Position numbers and translations under genes: made by a program. A DNA stretch of 23,716 nt. Source: JAVBQL01 sp031549085 (GTDB lineage Bacteria > Spirochaetota > GWE2-31-10 > MWDO01). Position 1 is the stretch's first letter, and the number at the start of each line of letters is the position of its first letter. The notes under the pieces were generated by a model that saw nothing but the letters and a program-made list of their open reading frames with translations, searched no databases and had not been told where the DNA came from. Shown here one piece after another: positions 16,054 to 23,489 of this stretch. Where the stretch lies: NCBI GenBank assembly GCA_031549085.1, contig JAVBQL010000028.1, positions 1 through 23,716 on the forward strand, given 5' to 3'.

Positions 16054-16997
16054 TAATCTTTCTTCTCAACCCTATTTTTATTACTACTATTTACGGAAAA
16101 TTTTTGTATAACAATAGCGTTTTTATTTTTTGATAAAAAATTTTCGATCTTTTTTATAGAAACGTCACCAACACTTTTATCCTTTCTGAATTTTCTAAAG
16201 GCACTGCTGCTTACTGCATACTCAATACTTTTTTCCCAATTTATAGAGATATAATAGTTTATAAAATCATTTTCATATAGATGATAGCTTGTCAGCACCT
16301 CTATAAAGTCTGTGTTTTCTACATCTTTCTTTAACATATGTCTTAAAAATGAATTTTTACTATATGCAAAACAGATAACTATAGAGAGATCATTATAACT
16401 AATCCACTGTATAACGGAGCTATTATTTATGTTGCTCTGCAGTACAGTTAGCTCTATGCCTCTCTCTTTAAAGTTTTCCACTACACTATTTGGAAATTCA
16501 TAATCAGGATCTATTACTATTCCACATTTTGAAAAGTCGTTGTTTTTAACTCTCTTTTTTATAATGGATAGAAGTTTCTCTGTCATAAGGTCTGGATCTG
16601 GAATAATATTGAAAACTGATATGTTGCTGCTAAAGTTATCTTCAATATATAAGCCATATGAGAGAAGCTTTGTTTTGTCCCTGTTGAAATTTGAAGATTT
16701 ATCAACAATCATAGAGGAGATGAGTGGTGGCGCAAAAAAGATTGTGTTATACTCCTGCTTGGCAATAAGTTCAATCTCTTTATCCAGAGAGCTTATCAGC
16801 GGCACCTCATAGTTTCTAATTCTAAAAAAGTCTCTCTTAAATTTAGTTTTTAAAAAAGTTGAAATTTTTAGATCCTCTTCAAAAACAAGGTCATAGTTTC
16901 TGTTATATAGAAAAAACACACTATCTCTATTATCTTTTCCAAAGATAGATATATTAACAAAAAAAGTGAATATGAATAGGGTAATAAAAAGACGCAT
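16053..16997 (-). CDS. Secreted protein of unknown function, periplasmic-binding-like
   Basis: 314 aa. A signal peptide is clear (MRLFITLFIFTFFVNISIFG). The body alternates hydrophobic strands and charged helices, for example NTIFFAPPLISSMIVD, CGIVIDPDYEFPNSVVENF and LSIVICFAYSKNSFLRHML. This is the rhythm of a periplasmic binding protein (type 1) or LppC-like fold, but I recognise no specific family. The C-terminus is Lys/Asn/Ser-rich. It starts 11 nt after the DUF3467 gene and ends in a TAATG overlap with lipA, so the three form one operon. Why a secreted protein is coupled to lipA is not apparent. Confidence 0.8.
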   Translation of the reverse strand: MRLFITLFIFTFFVNISIFGKDNRDSVFFLYNRNYDLVFEEDLKISTFLKTKFKRDFFRIRNYEVPLISSLDKEIELIAKQEYNTIFFAPPLISSMIVDKSSNFNRDKTKLLSYGLYIEDNFSSNISVFNIIPDPDLMTEKLLSIIKKRVKNNDFSKCGIVIDPDYEFPNSVVENFKERGIELTVLQSNINNSSVIQWISYNDLSIVICFAYSKNSFLRHMLKKDVENTDFIEVLTSYHLYENDFINYYISINWEKSIEYAVSSSAFRKFRKDKSVGDVSIKKIENFLSKNKNAIVIQKFSVNSSNKNRVEKKD

Positions 16998-17008
16998 GGC
17001 TACTATTC

Positions 17009-17302
17009 TTAGTTTAACTTCCCATCAAATGGAGCAAAGTCATCAAGATCTACCTCTCCAAACTGCTCCTCATACTTTGATAAGTTTTGACCAATAGTAT
17101 AGTAGACTCTCTTTAGTACTGATGGAGTTAGAATGATTCTTGATGTAACAATTGCTTCTGGTGGAAACATGCTTATAAAATCAAGAACAAAATCATTTTT
17201 TGAATGCATAATGCTCACTTGATTTGCATATGCTCCTCTAAGCTCATTATCATTTATTTTTAGCTTAATCTCACCTTGAGGTTGTCCATTTTTTTGCTGC
17301 AT
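17009..17302 (-). CDS. DUF3467 family protein
   Basis: 97 aa from the ATG at 17302. I prefer this start because AAGGGAG lies 5 nt before it; an upstream in-frame ATG at 17323 has no ribosome binding site and would add seven residues. The family core is visible: a run like LRGAYANQVSIMHSKNDFVL, then DFISMFPPEA, SRIILTPSVLKRVYYTIGQN and YEEQFGEV. DUF3467 proteins are small, cytoplasmic, widespread and uncharacterised. It is the first gene of the operon with the secreted unknown and lipA, and diverges from the chemoreceptor gene at 17481. Confidence 0.9.
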   Translation of the reverse strand: MQQKNGQPQGEIKLKINDNELRGAYANQVSIMHSKNDFVLDFISMFPPEAIVTSRIILTPSVLKRVYYTIGQNLSKYEEQFGEVDLDDFAPFDGKLN

Positions 17303-17397
17303 AGTTACTCCCTTAAATTTCATTATTATTCGAGAGAAATATAAACAAAAAAATAAAATAAAACAATTATTTTATTTTTTTTAGATTATAATTTTTC

Positions 17398-17427
17398 TTG
17401 CCGATAAAGAAAAAGAATCTATATAAA
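17398..17427 (+). promoter_or_regulatory. Putative promoter of the chemoreceptor gene
   Basis: TTGCCG (17398-17403), an 18-bp spacer and TATAAA (17422-17427) face the chemoreceptor gene, about 50 nt above its ATG. It lies in the divergent region 17303-17480, which is otherwise A/T runs. Confidence 0.4.
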
Positions 17428-17480
17428 AAAATATAAAAAGCTAAATTAAAATTAAGTTTTAAGTTTAAGGATATATTGTT

Positions 17481-18875
17481 ATGCAAAGAGAGATAACAGT
17501 AGGTTTGGATAAGAGTAAGACAATAAAATATATTATAACTGTTCTTTGGATATTGATTGCAGTTCTTGCTATTCCCTATTTGATTTTGTCTTTTATTAGA
17601 CATAAAGATATGGTATTGATAACACAAAAAATTGTAATGTATATACTCTTTCAGTCAGCCATAAATTTATTGGCAATGCTTTTTTATAGGCTTTTAAAAA
17701 ATAGAGATATATTTATGAGATATGTTGTCTCATTTATAATAAGTCTAACAGCTCTCTTATCTAATATTATATTCTTAGAAATCAATACAGATATATGGAC
17801 ATTGATCTTTATTTTAATAGTTCTCTCGATACTCTATCTTGATAGTTGGGTATGTATATTCTCTTCATTAATGGTAATATTTTGGAATACACTCTCTATG
17901 GTAATTTTTTGGGAGAAGATAGAGCCATCATTTGAAAATTCTTTTGCTCAAATGGTTGCTAGATATATTGCATTCTTTTTTGTTGCTTTTATCTCTTCAT
18001 GGGTATCAAAGACAATAGACAATACGATAGCAGCATCAAACAATAAAGAGAGGGGGCTTGAGGAGGAGAGAGAGGTTGCCATAAAAACGTTAGCAGGTGT
18101 TCAGGGGCTCTCTGTAAGCATAAAAGAGCTTGGAGAGAAGAACCATATGATATCAAATAGACTTTTGACATCATCAGAGACACAGGCATCCAGTGTTGAA
18201 GAGATTGCTGCCTCAACAGAGCAGCTTATGTCAAGCATAGAAGAGATAAGCAAAAACGCCTCATCAGCTTCCAATGATATGGAGAATATTGTTAATGACG
18301 TTCATCAGGCAATGGAGGTAATAAAGAGCTCTACAGAGGAGATGATTGCACTTGTAAAATTCAGTAAGATAATGAGAGAGGGTGTTGCTGCAATAAATGA
18401 GATTGATGATAATACAAACCTGCTTGCCCTTAATGCTGCGATTGAGGCTGCCCGTGCGGGTGAGGCTGGAAAAGGGTTTGGTGTTGTTGCAACAGAGATT
18501 AGAAAGCTTGCAGAGAAGTCAAACGCCGCTGCCCTAAATGTTGGAAGTCTTCTAAAAGAGTCTGAAAGCAAAATAAAGAATGGTGCATCATTAAATAATA
18601 AGGTTAATCACGTGTTTACTGATGTTGCATCAAAGCTTGATAAGGTATCAAAGGTATTCCAACAAATTTCATTTGCAACTATGGAGCTTGATAAGGGTGG
18701 AAAAGAGATCTCTGGCGGACTTGAGACAATAAATCAGGCCTCAAACGAGAATCTTGATCTATCAAGAGAGATAGAGGTTATAAACGAGAAATTTGATAAA
18801 GAGAGTAAGAAGCTAAATCAAATTATAAAGTCAGGCAGAAAGGTTGGCCTTAATATAGTGACAGAGAAAACGTAG
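17481..18875 (+). CDS. Methyl-accepting chemotaxis protein with six-helix membrane sensor
   Basis: 464 aa. Six hydrophobic helices occupy about 17-178 (roughly 17-38, 50-71, 78-98, 104-120, 122-143, 158-178) with only short loops, so there is no periplasmic Cache or four-helix sensor domain and no clear HAMP. A cytoplasmic coiled coil follows. The MCP hairpin tip is at about 305-345, with NLLALNAAIEAARAGEAGKG (313-332) and VVATEIRKLAEKS, the CheA/CheW contact region. The signal is thus likely sensed within or at the membrane. The descending helix ends soon after, at 464, making a fairly short receptor. AAGGAT precedes the ATG. It is a single gene, with no other che genes nearby. Confidence 0.93.
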   Translation: MQREITVGLDKSKTIKYIITVLWILIAVLAIPYLILSFIRHKDMVLITQKIVMYILFQSAINLLAMLFYRLLKNRDIFMRYVVSFIISLTALLSNIIFLEINTDIWTLIFILIVLSILYLDSWVCIFSSLMVIFWNTLSMVIFWEKIEPSFENSFAQMVARYIAFFFVAFISSWVSKTIDNTIAASNNKERGLEEEREVAIKTLAGVQGLSVSIKELGEKNHMISNRLLTSSETQASSVEEIAASTEQLMSSIEEISKNASSASNDMENIVNDVHQAMEVIKSSTEEMIALVKFSKIMREGVAAINEIDDNTNLLALNAAIEAARAGEAGKGFGVVATEIRKLAEKSNAAALNVGSLLKESESKIKNGASLNNKVNHVFTDVASKLDKVSKVFQQISFATMELDKGGKEISGGLETINQASNENLDLSREIEVINEKFDKESKKLNQIIKSGRKVGLNIVTEKT

Positions 18876-18902
18876 ATAGCTTTTTTTCTAAACCCCCTGC
18901 CC

Positions 18903-18923
18903 CCTTTACATAAAGGTTTTTTT
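18903..18923 (+). terminator. Probable intrinsic terminator of the chemoreceptor gene
   Basis: CCTTT, loop ACAT, AAAGG, then seven Ts, 28 nt after the chemoreceptor stop. The stem is short (5 bp). Confidence 0.5.
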
Positions 18924-18932
18924 CTAGCCACG

Positions 18933-18964
18933 TCCTTTTTGACAAATATTTTGTTCAGAAAGGA
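18933..18964. repeat. Near-palindrome carrying a TTGACA box
   Basis: TCCTTTTTGA (18933-18942) and TCAGAAAGGA (18955-18964) are inverted with one mismatch, around an A/T centre. The left half, CCTTTTTGACAAATATTT (18934-18951), recurs exactly in inverted orientation at 5657-5674. The role is unknown. Confidence 0.5.
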
Positions 18965-19061
18965 TATTGCCTTTTTGAATTTAGGTAACAAGCAAAATAT
19001 ACAAAAAACTTTGCATATTCCATTCTTATATCTACAATATAAAAGATAAAAACTACAGAAA

Positions 19062-20447
19062 TTAGGCTCTGTTTTTCTTGAATGGTTTTGTTAAAAAAGA
19101 TATAATAACAGTGAAGAACAACTTTATGTAGACAACAATAAAGCTGTTTTTTGTTTTTATAGTAGCTATCCTATTTATGTTCTTATCTTTTTTAAGAAGC
19201 TCTTCAAATAGGTTTAAATAGTTTTTCCCTTGAGAAGCAAGTTCAAAGTTGCTGCCAAGGCTGCTTCGTGAATTTTTTATTAGCCTCTCTCGAAGCTCAC
19301 TATCAACTGTCATCTTTACTATATTTTCAGCCAATTGTCGCTCATCTCCCGTTTTTGATAGTAGACCATTAATATTGTTCTTTACAACATCAGCAATACC
19401 GCCTGTATCAAAAGCAACCACAGGGGTGTTGCAGCTTAATGACTCTATCATAATATTTGGAAGGTTATCCTCTAACGATGGAAGAACAAGAAAGTCAGCA
19501 CTGCTATAAACAAGTGACAGCACTCTATCATCTTTGATAAATCCAACAGATTTTATTGGAAGACCAGAATCTGCAAGGTCATCACTCGGTTTTCCAAAGG
19601 TCATTATCAATATTTTTTTACTATTTGCCATCTCCATAAAGAGAGGATTCTCTTTGCAGTAGGAGAGAGCAGCTAGAAGCTCCTCAAAGCCCTTCCGCCT
19701 CTCTGAGTGGTTCATTGTTCCAAAGAGAATAGTTATCACATTTTTATCTATATCAAGCTCTTTTTTTGCAATACTTTTTTCTGTTGGAGTAAAAATATCT
19801 GTCTCAAGAGAGTTTGCAATCGCTTCGACTCTTAAGTTTCCAAAGATTTTACTCTGCTTTGCACAACTTGAGAGCCAAACACTTGGTGTTACTATTGTTA
19901 GATTATCTCTATTAAAGCTCTCATATTTTTCTTGAAAGAGTCTATCGATTATCTTAAATGGATCAGTTGTAAGCTGCGGGCAGTTCTTACACTGCTCCTG
20001 ATACCTATTGCAGCCAGCACTGTAGTGACAGCCTCCAGTGAATTGCCACATATCGTGGAGAGTAAAAACCACCTCTTTTCCACTGTCCAATATCTTTTTT
20101 ATATTTTTTATTGATAAAAACTGCTTGCATGTCCAGTGGAGATTTATTATATCAGCCTCCTTGAAGGCCTCCATCTTTGTTATATCATGTCCATAGACAC
20201 CAAGAGAGAATAGCGTATTTGAAAGCTTTGTTCGAATTGCTGAGAGAAGCACAAACTCTCCGCCCATAAAGAGAAAATCTAATGTTGAATTCTTTTTTAT
20301 GGGAATGATATTCTTATCATCAGACTTGTCATCTGTTACAATCATCTTAACATCAGAGCCCATAGAGGTTAGCCCCTGATAGAGCCTGTTTGCTGCACGG
20401 GAGGCACCACCTTTATAGGCATAAGTATTGACTATAGCTATCTTCAT
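19062..20447 (-). CDS. GT4-family glycosyltransferase
   Basis: 461 aa, GT-B fold. The N-terminal Rossmann domain starts MKIAIVNTYAYKGGASRAA, with the GGA acceptor-side loop. A cluster specific to one GT4 subgroup follows: HDMWQFTGGCHYSAGC with further cysteines (C140, C146, C153, C156), possibly a metal site. The C-terminal domain has GTMNHSERRKGFEELL (243-258) and the donor site SLEDNLPNIMIESLSC (324-339), a variant of the E-x7-E motif, then TGGIADVV. A hydrophobic segment near the end (about 431-450), flanked by lysines, could anchor it at the inner membrane. Likely role: sugar transfer in envelope polysaccharide or lipid glycan synthesis; donor unknown. The ribosome binding site (AAAGGG) is set far back. 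Confidence 0.9.
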   Translation of the reverse strand: MKIAIVNTYAYKGGASRAANRLYQGLTSMGSDVKMIVTDDKSDDKNIIPIKKNSTLDFLFMGGEFVLLSAIRTKLSNTLFSLGVYGHDITKMEAFKEADIINLHWTCKQFLSIKNIKKILDSGKEVVFTLHDMWQFTGGCHYSAGCNRYQEQCKNCPQLTTDPFKIIDRLFQEKYESFNRDNLTIVTPSVWLSSCAKQSKIFGNLRVEAIANSLETDIFTPTEKSIAKKELDIDKNVITILFGTMNHSERRKGFEELLAALSYCKENPLFMEMANSKKILIMTFGKPSDDLADSGLPIKSVGFIKDDRVLSLVYSSADFLVLPSLEDNLPNIMIESLSCNTPVVAFDTGGIADVVKNNINGLLSKTGDERQLAENIVKMTVDSELRERLIKNSRSSLGSNFELASQGKNYLNLFEELLKKDKNINRIATIKTKNSFIVVYIKLFFTVIISFLTKPFKKNRA

Positions 20448-20574
20448 ATTTTTTGTGCCACACCCTTTCTAAACTCACTTTAAATAAGAGAGAGGATACT
20501 ATTTTCTATTTCTCTGGCTGTTCTTTTTATATATACTTTATGCAAAAAGAGACTGATCTTTCTTAACTCTCTAT

Positions 20575-20609
20575 CATTTAATATCTAAATCCAGAAGGGA
20601 TATTAAATG
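20575..20609. repeat. Inverted repeat after the PRPP synthetase gene
   Basis: CATTTAATATC (20575-20585) and GATATTAAATG (20599-20609) are perfectly complementary 11-bp arms with a 13-base loop, starting 5 nt past the stop of the gene at 20614. There is no T-run after it, so it may be a weak terminator or an mRNA 3' stabiliser. Confidence 0.5.
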
Positions 20610-20613
20610 AATT

Positions 20614-21873
20614 TTAATCACCATCATCACTGTTAAATAGTGTCCTATTTACCAGCTTTCTAAGATAGTTTTCTGCATTAAGCCCGGTAAAATACTTTTC
20701 AAGCGAACCGCCATGGTTTGTCTTTTGGATAACTCTTGAAGTTGTATAACTTGTATCAGCTACCACTATATATGGGTTTCTCTTATAAAAATCTTTGTCT
20801 TGAGTAATTAAATCAGTTACAATAATCTTATTTATTATGCCCTCTTCATAGAGTTTTGTTAATCTATCCTCTGCAGGAGGGGAGAATAGTCCATAGAATG
20901 CGACTATATTAACCTCTTTTGCTCCAAACTCTTTATATTTGCGGCACACATCAACAATACTTCCGCCTGAATCGATCATATCATCTACGATATAGACAAT
21001 TTTCCCCTCAAGTGAGAGATTCTCTGGTTTTAATATTGTTATCTCATCAATATTGTTTGTAAGGGAGTTTCTTCTTTTGTCGACAACCAAGAGTGGTGCT
21101 TTAAAAACTTTTGAAAACTGCGCAGCAAACTCTTTTCCGCCCGCATCAACGGAGCTAAATACCCACTCATTTGCGACAGTTGTAGTGAAGGTCTCCAAAG
21201 TTTTTACATACGATCTTAATATATATTTTTTTAGAAGGCTCTCTCCTCTTAAGTTATCATAGAATATCTTTGTTGTGTCAAGTCCGATTAGCGATTTTAC
21301 AGAGTGAATTTGATATACAACCAGGTGGTTGCAGCCATTTGCAGTTATATTTCTAAAGAATGTCCTTAAATTGCAGCCCCCCCTCCCTTTCGGCCTGTCG
21401 CTTCTTGCCTGTCCAAGATTCATCTCTACCAAGGTTACATATCCAACCTTAGCCTCAGAGAATGCATCAAGTGTATTATATAGAAGAACCTCTTGATCAG
21501 AGAAGTTTAATCTCTTTGGGTTTTTATTATAGTCAACTATATCAGCTTCGCTAAAGGTATGAAAAACGTAGGCATCTTTACCGCGGCAGCTCTTTGCAAT
21601 TGAGATCTCTATTGCTCCGTTGCGATGGGTGAAATAGTTAAAAGTTCCCATTAGGTATTGCTGAAGGAACTCCTCTTTTGTCCCATCAAAGCTATCCATC
21701 ACTTTTGTCTCATCTTCATCCATATTAAAGAAGCTTGCTATTGATGTTGAGCTCTCGCCAATCTCTTTTAAGTAATTTTTTGCAAGCCACTTTGCCACCT
21801 TCTCAACGTACTCTTCAGTCCCTGGAAGTGCAAATAGCTTTAGCGGACCTCGTACCATACGACTATAGTTCAT
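20614..21873 (-). CDS. prs: Ribose-phosphate pyrophosphokinase (PRPP synthetase), long spirochaete-type
   Basis: 419 aa, about 100 longer than common Prs. The beginning GPLKLFALPGTEEYVEKVAKW parallels the Prs N-terminus. QARSDRPKGRGG (155-166) sits where the ATP-binding RQDRK loop is in Prs. ANGCNHLVVYQIHSV (178-192) aligns with the catalytic VDLH region, keeping a histidine at 190. VFSSVDAGGKEFA matches the VSPDVGG region, and VDDMIDSGGSI (296-306) is the PRPP-binding loop. It makes PRPP from ribose-5-phosphate and ATP for nucleotides, histidine and tryptophan. Extra residues lie mostly between about 35 and 150. Borrelia also has a Prs of about 400 aa. AAGGGG precedes the ATG by 9 nt. Confidence 0.82.
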   Translation of the reverse strand: MNYSRMVRGPLKLFALPGTEEYVEKVAKWLAKNYLKEIGESSTSIASFFNMDEDETKVMDSFDGTKEEFLQQYLMGTFNYFTHRNGAIEISIAKSCRGKDAYVFHTFSEADIVDYNKNPKRLNFSDQEVLLYNTLDAFSEAKVGYVTLVEMNLGQARSDRPKGRGGCNLRTFFRNITANGCNHLVVYQIHSVKSLIGLDTTKIFYDNLRGESLLKKYILRSYVKTLETFTTTVANEWVFSSVDAGGKEFAAQFSKVFKAPLLVVDKRRNSLTNNIDEITILKPENLSLEGKIVYIVDDMIDSGGSIVDVCRKYKEFGAKEVNIVAFYGLFSPPAEDRLTKLYEEGIINKIIVTDLITQDKDFYKRNPYIVVADTSYTTSRVIQKTNHGGSLEKYFTGLNAENYLRKLVNRTLFNSDDGD

Positions 21874-21938
21874 TTTTCATTACCCCTTCTAAAATAAAAA
21901 ACAGAATTTATTAAAAAATATTTATATTGAAATTGCTC

Positions 21939-22511
21939 TTATATGTCTGTCTTCAAAAGCTCTCTTAATTCATCGATTATTGTGAATTTTTTTCTTTTTT
22001 GAATATCTTTATACTTTACACCATATTTTTCACAAGATTCTTTTAAATTTTTGAAAAGTTCCTTTGAATCATCAAATCCTACACCAATTAGGAGATATTT
22101 ATCTAGTTTTTTTGAAAATATATAGAATCCATCTTCTACGGCGAATTTTTCTTTGCTGTCTCTATACATCTTTGCAAAGTCTGCATATACTCCAGCAAGG
22201 GAGATATCTTTATAGTAAATTGTTTCATTCTCGTTTTTACTTTGTTTGTATGAGAGGTGGTCATCATAGAGTGCTATCTCGTTTGTCATTGCCGATCTAA
22301 GTATATATATTATATATGCAAACAAAAGTGCCATAATTGCTGCTGCTATAATGAAAAAGATGTTTTTTAATACTAAATAGAGGACAATGTCAGATATGAG
22401 TAGTCCTACCATAGAGAGCAGCAAGATAAAGTATCTTGGATTTTTTTTTACACTGATTTTATAGACTTTTGGTTCTTTAGTTTGAGAGCCATCTTCGTTT
22501 AAATTTTTCAT
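21939..22511 (-). CDS. Membrane protein of unknown function with two helices
   Basis: 190 aa. The first 25 residues are charged. Two hydrophobic helices (about 27-48 and 50-72) form a hairpin, and the rest (about 75-190) is a soluble cytoplasmic domain of alternating strands and a final helix. This layout (short N-tail, helical hairpin, beta-rich domain opening with ALYDDHLSYKQ) recalls small bacterial PH-like membrane proteins, but I cannot assign a family. AAAGAAAG precedes the ATG. It has its own promoter at 22570-22598, and prs starts 65 nt after its stop, so the two probably share a transcript. Confidence 0.8.
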   Translation of the reverse strand: MKNLNEDGSQTKEPKVYKISVKKNPRYFILLLSMVGLLISDIVLYLVLKNIFFIIAAAIMALLFAYIIYILRSAMTNEIALYDDHLSYKQSKNENETIYYKDISLAGVYADFAKMYRDSKEKFAVEDGFYIFSKKLDKYLLIGVGFDDSKELFKNLKESCEKYGVKYKDIQKRKKFTIIDELRELLKTDI

Positions 22512-22569
22512 ATAAATCTTTCTTTATAATAAAATTATTGGACTGGGAACTTAAATTTTATACATTGTT

Positions 22570-22598
22570 TTTATAGCAAAAAAATACTCTCTTGTCAA
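22570..22598 (-). promoter_or_regulatory. Sigma-70 promoter of the two-helix membrane protein and prs
   Basis: On the minus strand TTGACA (22593-22598), a 17-bp spacer, then TATAAA (22570-22575), about 58 nt above the ATG. The foldback repeat copy 2 begins about 12 bp further upstream. Confidence 0.7.
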
Positions 22599-22610
22599 TT
22601 TTGTTTTTTT

Positions 22611-22984
22611 AACTGTTTAGTTTGAGTTCTTGACCAGTCTTGAATAGTTATTAATATTATTTTTATCTATTATACAATTAATATATAACTAGCATTACAC
22701 CTTATCTCTAGTTTCCAAGTCAGTACGATGATATGTAATAAGCGAACGCTACTAAAAAAAAGAAAAGAAGAAAGAAAAAGTAAATATTTAGAGGGGATAA
22801 AATCCCACCCTCTAAATATTTATTCTCTCTTTTTTTTTATTACGAAGTAACAAGCTCTGCTTATTTTTTAAAGTGCTGTTTGCCTATTAAGTGCAACTTG
22901 CTGATGAGTAAAATATCAAAAGATTTTAATATCTGTGAGGTTGAAGTGGCAGTAACAGACAACATATTGAAACTAACTGTTTGA
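22611..22984 (+). repeat. Foldback repeat, copy 2
   Basis: About 374 bp, plus orientation. The core (22711-22912) aligns with the reverse complement of copy 1: GTTTCCAAGTCAGTACGA, then AAGCGAACGCTACT, a purine-rich arm, a hairpin around TAAAA (22781-22820), a pyrimidine-rich arm, and TTTGCCTATTAAGTG. The right end matches the copy 1 end clearly; the left edge (AACTGTTTAGTTT at 22611) is less certain. About 30 bp are inserted in the 3' arm (roughly 22838-22870) compared with the other copies. It encodes no protein. Confidence 0.75.
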
Positions 22985-23168
22985 TAGGCATCTCAATTCA
23001 TAAATATAAAAATGAAAAAAACAAAAAGGATATTTAGCTTTCCTCTACCTTACATGCTTCTGGATAGAGTATTTTTTATGGAAATAAAAAATCAAAAACC
23101 TATAGGATTCCACCTGTATAGATCTCTTTTATTAAAATCTGGCTATACTTTTCACAAGCAAATAAAAA

Positions 23169-23345
23169 AGTATGCCCGCAAAGGTAAAGTTCACTCGCTA
23201 AACACCCTTGAATCGTTAGAGAAGGAATGCCCAGCACTAAACCAGTGCAGGCATACTCATATCCGCATCGATTCAACAGGTGTATCATTTGGATACACCT
23301 ATCTCCTCTCGCGAACATGCTGTTTTTCGATTCAATATTTAATCT
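23169..23345. ncRNA. GC-enriched block of nested inverted repeats, possible structured RNA
   Basis: Several pairings fall within 180 bases. They are AGTATGCCCGCA (23169-23180) with TGCAGGCATACT (23246-23257), GCACT/AGTGC (23234-23248), AGGTGTATC/GATACACCT (23278-23300), and TTGAATCG (23208-23215) with CGATTCAA at either 23269-23276 or 23328-23335. Read leftwards, the last stem ends in GGGCATACTTTTTTAT, like an intrinsic terminator. No known RNA family signature is recognised. An ORF on each strand crosses it, but neither resembles a protein I know. It could also be a decayed mobile element. Confidence 0.35.
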
Positions 23346-23366
23346 AAAAAGGGAGTGAGCCTTTTT
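23346..23366 (+). terminator. Possible intrinsic terminator
   Basis: AAAAAGG and CCTTTTT form a 7-bp stem around a 7-base loop, ending in a T-run on either strand. It stands between the structured block and copy 3 of the foldback repeat. Confidence 0.45.
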
Positions 23367-23489
23367 GCTGATTCAACAGCCTTAGACCAAACATCTCTAA
23401 ACAAGATGCAAGTCTATTATACACTATTATTTGTGATTATCAATTATTTTTTACTATTGTTTTATTTTTCTATTTATATACTTTTCTTC

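Noticed and set aside
17303..17323. Upstream ATG start for the DUF3467 protein
   Set aside because: It contains the ribosome binding site of the ATG at 17302 and lacks one itself.
23100..23318. Minus-strand ORF of 72 codons over the same block
   Set aside because: It mirrors the inverted-repeat region, has a Cys/Gly-rich composition unlike neighbouring proteins, and matches no known family.
23169..23345. T-box, tmRNA, 6S, SRP RNA or RNase P RNA
   Set aside because: An AGGGUG stretch on the minus strand recalls a T-box, but the rest of the T-box sequence and a downstream amino-acid gene are absent. The conserved cores of the other RNAs are not seen.
23012..23347. Plus-strand ORF of 111 codons in the 3' intergenic region
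   Set aside because: No recognisable family and no good ribosome binding site. The second half has codons rare elsewhere here (TCG, CGC, CGA) and runs through nested inverted repeats that explain its composition better. A small real gene cannot be excluded.
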